9,315 nt of DNA from Planctomycetota bacterium (GTDB lineage Bacteria; Planctomycetota; PUPC01; DSUN01). Each line of letters starts with the position of its first letter. Within the stretch, counting starts at the first letter, position 1. Below the pieces are notes generated by a model. The model was given only the letters and a program-made list of their open reading frames with translations, did not search any database and was not told the origin of the DNA. The DNA lies in assembly GCA_016872875.1 (NCBI GenBank), contig VGYW01000336.1, positions 1-9,315 of the forward strand, in the 5' to 3' direction. Positions 1-5,135 of this stretch are shown one piece after another. A program made the position numbers and the translations under genes.

Positions 1-253
1 GGCTTCTTCTTGGCCTCACCCCAGCTTCGTTCTTGTTTTGTTTCTTATGCTGGAAACTACAGAATCGGTAACGTACACCTGGCAATGGCCGACCCCGCAT
101 CCCAACGCCGGCTGGGGAAAAACCCGGTTCTTACGGCCTGATCCCAAAGGCCAACCCTCGTCCTCGTCGTCGTGGTCGATTCTCCGGGTTCTTCCTGTCC
201 CGACGATTCGACGAGGACGACGACGAGGACGATTATGCACCCCAAGTCGCCGC
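1..253. other. Non-coding leader, no supported gene
   Basis: No convincing gene is visible in these bases. A small plus-strand reading frame (TTG at 38 or ATG at 47) runs through to 334, but it has no recognisable family, no clear ribosome binding site, and it crosses the promoter and start of the downstream methyltransferase gene. A reading frame from an ATG at 172 joins the methyltransferase frame, but it translates the TCCTCG repeat and lies upstream of the promoter, so I treat it as non-coding. The window may begin within the tail or the intergenic flank of an unseen gene. Confidence 0.5.
158..232. repeat. TCCTCG-type inverted repeat upstream of the RM gene
   Basis: The left arm at 160-173 (GTCCTCGTCGTCGT) is the exact reverse complement of 217-230, and the match extends imperfectly on both sides. 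The loop is about 43 bases. A larger element of the same composition lies at 8201-8298, and both carry TCGATTCT just inside the left arm. It sits about 20 bases upstream of the RM gene promoter. Function is unknown; it looks like a dispersed palindromic repeat. Confidence 0.7.
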
Positions 254-281
254 TTGACGCGCGCTGGGCGCCGGGTACAAT
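254..281 (+). promoter_or_regulatory. Sigma70-type promoter of the type IIL RM gene
   Basis: A -35 box TTGACG at 254-259, a 16-base spacer and a -10 box TACAAT at 276-281 are visible. Transcription would start near 288, giving a leader of about 43 bases before the GTG at 331. The same -35 hexamer occurs in the two other promoters called in this window. The position argues against translation starting at the upstream ATG 172. Confidence 0.65.
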
Positions 282-330
282 GCTCCCGTGGCCCCTCGGC
301 GACGGTAACAAGGAAGGCGGCACTCGTGAA

Positions 331-3300
331 GTGAACGCACCTGACTTCATCCAGAAGTGGCGCAAGGTCCAGCTCACCGAGCGCGCGGCCTCGCAGGAGC
401 ACTTCCTCGACCTGTGCGCGCTGCTGGGACACCCGAGTCCCGCGGCCGCCGACCCCGAGGGGGCCTCGTTCACCTTCGAGCGCGGCGCCGCCAAACGCGG
501 CGGCGGGGACGGCTGGGCCGACGTCTGGAAGAAGGGCTTCTTCGGCTGGGAGTACAAGGGCAAGCACAAGGACCTCGACGCCGCCTACGCCCAGCTCCTC
601 CAATACCACGAGGCGCTCGACAACCCGCCGCTCCTCGTGGCGTGCGACATGGACCGCATGGTGGTGCATACCAAGTTCAGCGGCTTCCCCACCACGGCCC
701 ACGAGATCGCCCTTGACGACCTGGCGTCGGCGAAGGGCCTCGACCTGCTGCGCGCCGTCTTCTTCGACGTCGAGCGGCTGCGCCCCGAGCGGCCGGACAA
801 CGCGGTGACAGAGGAGGCGGCGCGGCACATCGCGGAACTCGCCCAGGGCCTCCGGAATCGCGGCCTCGAGCCGCACGCCGTCGCGAGGTTCCTCGACCGC
901 ATCGTCTTCTGCCTCTTTGCCGAAGACGTGGGCCTGCTGCCCCAGGGCCTCTTCTCGCGCATCGTGGAGAGGACGCGGGACGACCCGCCGCGCTTCAGCC
1001 GCATGCTCGCCCAGCTCTTCGAGGCCATGGCCCACGGCGGCGACTTCGGCATGGAGAGCATCCCCCACTTCAACGGCGACCTGTTTCTGCCTGTGGGCGG
1101 GGCGTCTCTGCCCCGCGAGGAGAGAGACCGCGGGCCGGAGACGGCCCGCCCACAGCCCCAGCCCGCCGGCGGCCCTGCCATGGAGCTTACCGCCGGCGAG
1201 ATCGAGGCCGTCTACGCCGCCACGAGGCTCGATTGGAGCGCCATCCAGCCCTCCATCTTCGGCACACTCTTCGAGCGGGGACTCGACCCCTCGAAGCGCT
1301 CCCAACTCGGCGCACACTACACGAGCCGGGAGGACATAGTGACCCTGGTCGAGCCGGTGGTCATGCAGCCGCTGCGCCGCGAGTGGCACGAGCTGCGGGC
1401 CACGCTCGACTCCCTCCTTGCCTCGGGCAAGAAGCCCCCAGTTTGTAGTGCGGGCTTCAGCCCGTCTCTTCCCGCAGCGACAAGCGGCTCGCTTGTCGCT
1501 CAGCCACGGCCTGAAGGCCGCACTACGAACGTGAAGACGCTCCGGGGCGCGGCGCTGAAGAAGGCCCGCGACGAGGCCGCTGCACTCGTCAACCGCTTCC
1601 GAATCCGCCTCTCGCAGGTCAAAGTCCTCGACCCCGCCTGCGGCTCGGGGAACTTCCTCTATGTGACCCTCCAACTGCTCAAAGACCTTGAGAAGGCGGT
1701 CATCACCTATGCCGCGGACCACGATCTCGGGTCGTTCTTCCCCTATGTCCTGCCCACGCAACTCTACGGCATCGAGATCAACCCCTACGCCTTCGAGCTG
1801 GCCCAGATGACCGTCTGGATCGGCCACCTTCAGTGGAACCGCAACAACGGCTTCGACACCCGCGAGACCCCCATCCTGCGCCCCATGCGCAACTTCGAGT
1901 GCAAGGACGCCATCCTCGACGTTCGTAGTGCGGGCTTTAGCCCGTCTCCCGGCGAGGCCAAGATACCGCCTGAAGGCGGCACTACGAACGCTCTCATCCC
2001 GCACGTAGTTCCGCCTTTAGGCGGCGCTTCCTCTTCGGCCCCCTCCCCGCCCCCAAGACCGCCTGAAGGCCGAACTACAAACCAGGAAGGACCGCCTGAA
2101 GGCGGGACTACATACGCCGAGCCCGAATGGCCGCGCGTGGACTTCATCGTCGGCAATCCCCCCTTCCTGGGCGGGAATAAGGTACGCCAGGAATTGGGCG
2201 ACGAATACGTCGAGGCGCTGTTCAGGGTCTATGAGGGGCGGGTCCCGCCCTTCGCCGATCTGTGCTGCTACTGGTTTGAGAAGGCCCGCAAGCAGATCGA
2301 GGAAGGGAAGTGCCGGCGAGCCGGCCTGCTGGCGACTCAAGGAATCCGCGGCGGAGCCAACCGCGAAGTGCTCAAGGGAATCAAGGCTACGGGCGGCATC
2401 TTCTTCGCCCAAAGCGACAGGCCTTGGGTGCTCGACGGAGCGAATGTCCACGTCTCGATGGTGGCCTTCGACACGGGCCAGGAGAAGGCCATCTCCCTCG
2501 ACGGGCGTGCTGTGCCGTTGATCAATCCGAATCTCACGGCGGTCGCCGATGTAACAACGGCGTGCGCTGTGCGATCTAGCCTTGGCGTCTGCTTCATGGG
2601 GCCTTCGGCGAAAGCCCCCTTCGACATCCCAGAAAGCCTGGCGGTTCAGATGCTGCGAGCAGGCGGTAACGTGCATGGCCTGCCCAACTCGGATGTGATC
2701 AGGCGGGTGGCCAGCGCAGTGGACCTCGTGAAGAAGGACCGTTCTGTCTGGACCATCGACTTCGGATCAATGGCCGAAGAGGTCGCTTCCCTCTATGAAG
2801 CCCCCTTCGAGTATGCGCGGAAGGTTGTCTACCCGTTGCGTGCAGAGAACCCGAGGCAGACCAACAAGAATTGGTGGCAATACGAACGACCCAGGGTAGA
2901 TATGCGAAGAGCACTCTCGGACGTCCCTCGCTTCGCTTCCACGCCCGGCGTTGCCAAACACCGCATCTTCGTGTGGCGCGGACCTGAGGTGTTGTGCAAT
3001 CAGGGCACTCTCGTCTTCGCCCGCTCGGACGACTATTTCTTCGGCCTCCTGCACTCGCGGCTGCACGAGGTGTGGGCGCTGAGGCTGGGGACACGCCTCG
3101 AGACCAGGCCCCGCTACACCCCGACAACCTGCTTTGAGACATTCCCCTTCCCGCGCCCGACGCCGGAGCAGGAGGCGGCGATAGGGGAGGCGGCGCGGGA
3201 GCTGAACGAGCTGCGCGAGGCGTGGCTCAACCCGCCGGAATGGACTCGGACCGAGGTGCTGGAGTTCCCCGGCACGGTGGGGGGGCCGTGGACGCGCTAC

Positions 3301-3678
3301 ATAGTGCCCGAATCTGTGGGCGGGGCCTCCGTGCCCCGCGTCTCCGCTTCTCCCTCTTCGCGGGGGACAGAGCCCCCGCCCACAGCAGAGACGCCCCGCC
3401 CACAAGTGGGTGTGGGCCTCGTCCGCTACCCCCGACTCGTCCCCCGCGACGGCGAGTGTGCGGCGAAGCTCAAGGCGCGGACGCTGACGAATCTCTACAA
3501 CGAGCGCCCGACCTGGCTTGACCTGGCACACCGGAGACTCGACGCGGCCGTCTTCGCCGCCTACGGCTGGGACGCCGCGATGGGCAACGAGGAGATTCTT
3601 GAGAAGCTGCTGGCCTTGAACCTTGAGCGAGCCGCGGCGGAGAGCGCGGGGCAGTGTTTCGGTGCCTGGCACCCATAA
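331..3678 (+). CDS. MmeI-like (type IIL) restriction-modification enzyme with in-frame palindromic insertions
   Basis: A single protein of 1115 residues that should both cleave and adenine-methylate DNA in the cytoplasm. The N-terminus has the family nuclease motif D64-X9-E74-X-K76 (ADVW...WEYKGKHKDLDAAYAQL). A helical spacer carries GAHYTS (327-332). The methyltransferase core has motif I DPACGSG at 434-440, the acidic strand GIEINPY at 480-486 and catalytic NPPF at 609-612, then IRGGANREVL near 672. RYTPTTCFETFPFP at 928-941 ends the target-recognition region, and a conserved tail (RTLTNLYN...ALNLERAAA) follows. The GTG start at 331 is chosen because the family homology begins there (NAPDFIQKWR), AGGAAGG lies at 311-317, and the promoter ends at 281. 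Repeat-derived segments occur at residues 254-275, 371-400, 531-595 and 995-1025, and the last residues and stop come from another repeat. Without these it is about 960 residues, close to the family norm. All core motifs seen are intact, so it may be active. Target sequence cannot be predicted. Confidence 0.93.
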   Translation: MNAPDFIQKWRKVQLTERAASQEHFLDLCALLGHPSPAAADPEGASFTFERGAAKRGGGDGWADVWKKGFFGWEYKGKHKDLDAAYAQLLQYHEALDNPPLLVACDMDRMVVHTKFSGFPTTAHEIALDDLASAKGLDLLRAVFFDVERLRPERPDNAVTEEAARHIAELAQGLRNRGLEPHAVARFLDRIVFCLFAEDVGLLPQGLFSRIVERTRDDPPRFSRMLAQLFEAMAHGGDFGMESIPHFNGDLFLPVGGASLPREERDRGPETARPQPQPAGGPAMELTAGEIEAVYAATRLDWSAIQPSIFGTLFERGLDPSKRSQLGAHYTSREDIVTLVEPVVMQPLRREWHELRATLDSLLASGKKPPVCSAGFSPSLPAATSGSLVAQPRPEGRTTNVKTLRGAALKKARDEAAALVNRFRIRLSQVKVLDPACGSGNFLYVTLQLLKDLEKAVITYAADHDLGSFFPYVLPTQLYGIEINPYAFELAQMTVWIGHLQWNRNNGFDTRETPILRPMRNFECKDAILDVRSAGFSPSPGEAKIPPEGGTTNALIPHVVPPLGGASSSAPSPPPRPPEGRTTNQEGPPEGGTTYAEPEWPRVDFIVGNPPFLGGNKVRQELGDEYVEALFRVYEGRVPPFADLCCYWFEKARKQIEEGKCRRAGLLATQGIRGGANREVLKGIKATGGIFFAQSDRPWVLDGANVHVSMVAFDTGQEKAISLDGRAVPLINPNLTAVADVTTACAVRSSLGVCFMGPSAKAPFDIPESLAVQMLRAGGNVHGLPNSDVIRRVASAVDLVKKDRSVWTIDFGSMAEEVASLYEAPFEYARKVVYPLRAENPRQTNKNWWQYERPRVDMRRALSDVPRFASTPGVAKHRIFVWRGPEVLCNQGTLVFARSDDYFFGLLHSRLHEVWALRLGTRLETRPRYTPTTCFETFPFPRPTPEQEAAIGEAARELNELREAWLNPPEWTRTEVLEFPGTVGGPWTRYIVPESVGGASVPRVSASPSSRGTEPPPTAETPRPQVGVGLVRYPRLVPRDGECAAKLKARTLTNLYNERPTWLDLAHRRLDAAVFAAYGWDAAMGNEEILEKLLALNLERAAAESAGQCFGAWHP
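1091..1155. repeat. REPIN-like element, GTGG family, copy 1 (inside RM gene)
   Basis: Two facing hairpins. Left: GTGG at 1093-1096, then stem GCGGGGC (1097-1103), six-base loop, GCCCCGC (1110-1116). Right, read on the minus strand: GTGG (1153-1150), then stem GCGGGCC, loop, GGCCCGC (1149-1130). The two stems differ in sequence but both pair perfectly. Outer ends CTGTGGGCGGG are inverted. It encodes residues 254-275 (around VGGASLPRE) in frame, a low-complexity stretch between conserved spacer segments. Confidence 0.8.
1441..1530. repeat. REPIN-like element, GTAG family, copy 1 (inside RM gene)
   Basis: A 90-bp element with inverted ~25-base ends. The left end is GTAG (1445-1448) followed by hairpin CGGGCTTCAGCCCG (1451-1464). 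The right end, read on the minus strand, is GTAG followed by a CGGCCTTCAGGCCG-type hairpin. Between them is a nested perfect palindrome: an 11-base stem at 1476-1486 and 1490-1500 around the loop GCT. Ninety bases is exactly 30 codons; it encodes residues 371-400, from VCSAGFSP to PEGRTTN, without stops. It lies in the linker just before methyltransferase motif I. Confidence 0.88.
1921..1989. repeat. REPIN-like element, GTAG family, copy 2 (inside RM gene)
   Basis: A 69-bp element (23 codons). The left end GTTCGTAGTGCGGGCTTTAG has a CGGGCTTTAGCCCG hairpin, and the right end CCGCCTGAAGGCGGCACTAC is its inverted partner. It encodes residues 531-553, from VRSAGFSPS to PPEGGTTN, in the same reading frame phase as the copy at 1441. 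It lies between the GIEINPY strand and the NPPF motif of the methyltransferase. Confidence 0.88.
2005..2082. repeat. REPIN-like element, GTAG family, copy 3 (inside RM gene)
   Basis: A 78-bp element (26 codons). The left end is GTAGTTCCGCCTTTAGGCGG, and the right end, read on the minus strand, is GTAGTTCGGCCTTCAGGCGG, with a serine/proline-coding loop between them. It encodes residues 559-584, from VVPPLGG to PPEGRTTN. It lies 15 bases after copy 2, so the two form a near-tandem cluster. The stem sequence differs from copies 1 and 2 but still folds back on itself. Confidence 0.85.
2091..2115 (-). repeat. Solitary GTAG-family REP half-element (inside RM gene)
   Basis: A single REP-like unit, read on the minus strand as GTAG followed by TCCCGCCTTCAGGCGG. 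It has no inverted partner of its own and follows copy 3 by eight bases. It encodes PPEGGTTY (residues 588-595) in the RM protein, only 13 residues before NPPF. It could be a remnant of a REPIN or a tandem duplication of a right arm. Confidence 0.8.
3313..3405. repeat. REPIN-like element, GTGG family, copy 2 (inside RM gene)
   Basis: The left unit is GTGG (3316-3319), stem GCGGGGC (3320-3326), six-base loop, GCCCCGC (3333-3339). The right unit, read on the minus strand, is GTGG, then stem GCGGGGG and CCCCCGC at 3379-3360 around a six-base loop. A truncated third unit GCCCCGCCCACA lies at 3393-3404. It encodes residues 995-1025 (from SVGGASVPR to ETPRPQ), between the target-recognition region and the conserved C-terminal helix region of the RM enzyme. 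Confidence 0.78.
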
Positions 3679-3701
3679 GCCATTGCCTTTCAAGCGGTTA
3701 G
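3656..3701. repeat. 46-bp direct repeat, copy 1 (supplies RM stop codon)
   Basis: Identical to 4615-4660 at 45 of 46 positions; the only difference is G versus A at 3668/4627. It contains the near-perfect palindrome GGTGCCTGGCACC (3661-3673), followed by CATAAGCCATTGCC and ending in AAGCGGTTAG. In the RM frame it encodes the final CFGAWHP and the TAA at 3676-3678. It may act as a transcript hairpin between the convergent RM and toxin genes, but no U-run follows it. Confidence 0.9.
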
Positions 3702-3836
3702 AAGCCATTGGCCGGTGGTGTCAAATCTTCAAATATCAATTATCGCGGCGGGCGCTCACGCATGTCTCTTTCACGTTCCCCTTCTTCTGCCCTGCCCTGA
3801 GTGTGGTGCATGGCACAGCGAGAACGGGGGACGAGT

Positions 3837-4190
3837 TCAACCCAGGGGCAAGTAGGTGACCGTTCCCGCCCACTCCCGGTCAAGGCTGCACTCCGCCATC
3901 AGGAGGATTTCCTCGATAGCGGTCGAGACGGCGATTCTGCGGCCCACGGCGAGCACGCCGGCCACCGGCTTGCCTGCTCGGAGAAGGCGCTCAACTTCCG
4001 GCACGATGGTCCTGAGGTCGTGGGTGAGGAGGATGCGGCCCTCCCGAGCGGCCCAGTCGAGGATATCGCCGTCGGCGGCTCCCGAGAGGCCCACGTCCTG
4101 AACACGCACGACATCGAGGTCGGGCTTCCGCCGCCGCAGGCCGTGCAGGATGTGGTTGTTGAAGTTCTCGTCGGCCGCGAAGCGCAGCAT
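3837..4190 (-). CDS. DUF5615 PIN-like protein, probable toxin
   Basis: A 117-residue cytoplasmic protein of the DUF5615 (PIN-like) family, expected to be a metal-dependent ribonuclease and the toxin of a pair with the DUF433 protein before it. Visible family features are the N-terminal acidic motif ADENF (D7, E8, N9), the acidic pair D40/D42 in GAADGDILDWA, and LLTHD with D58, after a strand in which GRILLTHD closes the metal site. Length is normal for the family. The ATG at 4190 lies three bases after the DUF433 stop, so the two are surely cotranscribed; a GGAG lies upstream inside the antitoxin coding end. It converges with the RM gene, with about 158 bases between the two stops. The ribonuclease role is inferred from the family. 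Confidence 0.88.
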   Translation of the reverse strand: MLRFAADENFNNHILHGLRRRKPDLDVVRVQDVGLSGAADGDILDWAAREGRILLTHDLRTIVPEVERLLRAGKPVAGVLAVGRRIAVSTAIEEILLMAECSLDREWAGTVTYLPLG

Positions 4191-4193
4191 GGG

Positions 4194-4526
4194 CTACTTG
4201 CTCCGCGCCCGGCGCGCGAGCAGGCGCGCCCGAATGCCGTTGGGCGGCCAACGCCGTTCCGCTCGCTCCCTGGCCTTCCGCTCCTGCCGCTCGGCTTCGC
4301 GGAGGTACGACTCGACCTCGGGTTGGTGGCGGAGGTAGTAGCCGATGGCCGCATAGGCGTCGGCGAGGTCCAGAGCAGGGTATTGGGCGACGATCTCCTC
4401 GGCGCTTGCCCCTTCAAGGAATGCACGCACGACGCTGTCGAGTGTGACGCGTGTTCCGCCGATCCGCACGACGCCATGTGCATCCTTGGCCAGAGGCGCC
4501 GCTTCTTTCGCTATGGTGAACGCCAT
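4194..4526 (-). CDS. DUF433 protein, probable antitoxin
   Basis: A 110-residue protein with the DUF433 pattern: RIGGTRVTLDSVV at 21-33, then LEGASAEEIVAQYP and LDLADAYAAIGYYL to about residue 65. This family has a small helix-turn-helix-like fold and is commonly encoded directly before DUF5615 PIN-like toxins, acting as antitoxin and probably as autorepressor. The C-terminus after residue 70 is highly charged and basic (coiled REAERQERKARERAERR), a plausible toxin-binding tail. The ATG at 4526 is supported by AAAGGGGA at 4532-4539 and by the promoter at 4551-4579; upstream extension of the frame translates repeat DNA and is rejected. It shares an operon with the toxin gene, three bases apart. 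Confidence 0.88.
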   Translation of the reverse strand: MAFTIAKEAAPLAKDAHGVVRIGGTRVTLDSVVRAFLEGASAEEIVAQYPALDLADAYAAIGYYLRHQPEVESYLREAERQERKARERAERRWPPNGIRARLLARRARSK

Positions 4527-4550
4527 GGGTTTCCCCTTTCGTCTTGCCCG

Positions 4551-4579
4551 ATTATACGTCCCGCCCAACACGCCGTCAA
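4551..4579 (-). promoter_or_regulatory. Consensus sigma70-type promoter of the DUF433/DUF5615 operon
   Basis: On the minus strand a -35 box TTGACG (4579-4574), a 17-base spacer and a perfect -10 box TATAAT (4556-4551) are present. Transcription would start near 4544, giving a leader of under 20 bases containing the ribosome binding site. This is the strongest promoter seen in the window, as expected for an autoregulated toxin-antitoxin operon. No clear operator palindrome overlaps it. Confidence 0.8.
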
Positions 4580-4614
4580 GGGCATGGCCTGTCGGCTGCT
4601 TTGATCTGGCAGCA

Positions 4615-4660
4615 GTTTCGGTGCCTGACACCCATAAGCCATTGCCTTTCAAGCGGTTAG
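4615..4660. repeat. 46-bp direct repeat, copy 2
   Basis: Second copy of the repeat at 3656-3701, in the same orientation, with the palindrome GGTGCCTGACACC at 4620-4632. Together the copies bracket the toxin-antitoxin operon and its promoter, with 913 bases between them. It lies about 35 bases upstream of the operon's -35 box. Confidence 0.9.
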
Positions 4661-4724
4661 GGCGGCAGGATGTTCTTGCTGCTTCTGGCTCTAGGCACCG
4701 AGAGCCGGATGGAACAGCCGGGAC

Positions 4725-4769
4725 GCGGGGCGCGGAGGCCCCGCCCACGGGCGAGCCGCCCGTCCCTAC
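4725..4769 (-). repeat. Two REP-like hairpins, GTAG and GTGG families, intergenic
   Basis: Read on the minus strand, GTAG (4769-4766) is followed by a hairpin with stem ACGGGCG/CGCCCGT (4763-4757 and 4753-4747) and a three-base loop. Immediately after, GTGG (4748-4745) is followed by stem GCGGGGC/GCCCCGC (4744-4738 and 4731-4725) with a six-base loop. The second hairpin matches the GTGG elements inside the RM gene, which links intragenic and intergenic copies. The pair lies in the 3' flank of the glycosidase gene. Confidence 0.72.
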
Positions 4770-4786
4770 GCCGAAGTCGTGGCCGC

Positions 4787-5081
4787 CCCATACTGTATCA
4801 CGCCCCCGCGGTGGGGGCGAGGTTGATTCAGAATGGCGGGAAGGCCCCGGAGCCGCCCGGTACGCCAAAGCGCCCATAGTGGGTCAAACGACCGCGCGCA
4901 GGTGATACAGTATGGGAGAAACGGCCAGGGATGCGTCCGGATCGCCAAAACACCCATAGTGGGTCAAACACCTGTGTCGCGCAGGTGATACAGTATGGCG
5001 GGACCGCCCCGGAAGCGTCCGGATCGCCAAAGCGCCCATACTGGATCAAGTATCAGGGCCGCGGAGTTGATTCACTATGGG
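4787..5081. repeat. Regular array of four palindromes with related spacers
   Basis: Four palindromic units at 4787-4836, 4873-4916, 4953-4999 and 5035-5081 share outer arms of the type CCCATASTGDRTCAA facing TTGATWCASTATGGG. Their loops differ; the first loop has its own GC hairpin (CGCCCCC at 4801-4807 with GGGGGCG at 4813-4819) and the third has ACCTG/CAGGT. The spacers at 4837-4872, 4917-4952 and 5000-5034 are 35-36 bases and resemble each other (common CCGGATCGCCAAAGCG-type ends), so the whole is a tandem repeat with a period of 80-86. It follows the glycosidase gene and would lie in its 3' transcript. Confidence 0.85.
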
Positions 5082-5135
5082 GGACGGGGGCGGTGGGTGA
5101 GGAGCTGTGCCCGGCGCTACTCCTGGCCAGGTCAG

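Noticed and set aside
172..330. Upstream ATG start (172) for the RM gene
   Set aside because: It would translate the TCCTCG repeat and lies upstream of the promoter at 254-281. Family similarity begins at the GTG at 331.
16..2004. 662-codon open frame on the minus strand opposite the RM gene
   Set aside because: It is antisense to a gene with clear family motifs, and its product is low-complexity Arg/Glu/Gly/Ala sequence including translated REP repeats. Long antisense frames are expected in GC-rich coding DNA.
331..3678. Classification of the RM gene as a pseudogene because of its insertions
   Set aside because: The frame is intact from start to stop, and nuclease, SAM-binding and NPPF motifs are all preserved. 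Activity is unproven but decay is not visible.
4787..5081. CRISPR array
   Set aside because: Units are palindromic and the intervening spacers resemble each other, there are no cas genes, and unit lengths vary. It fits a tandem palindromic repeat.
5122..5131. CCTGGCCAGG palindrome just after the glycosidase stop as a terminator
   Set aside because: A 10-base palindrome with no loop and no U-run; too weak and likely chance in GC-rich DNA.
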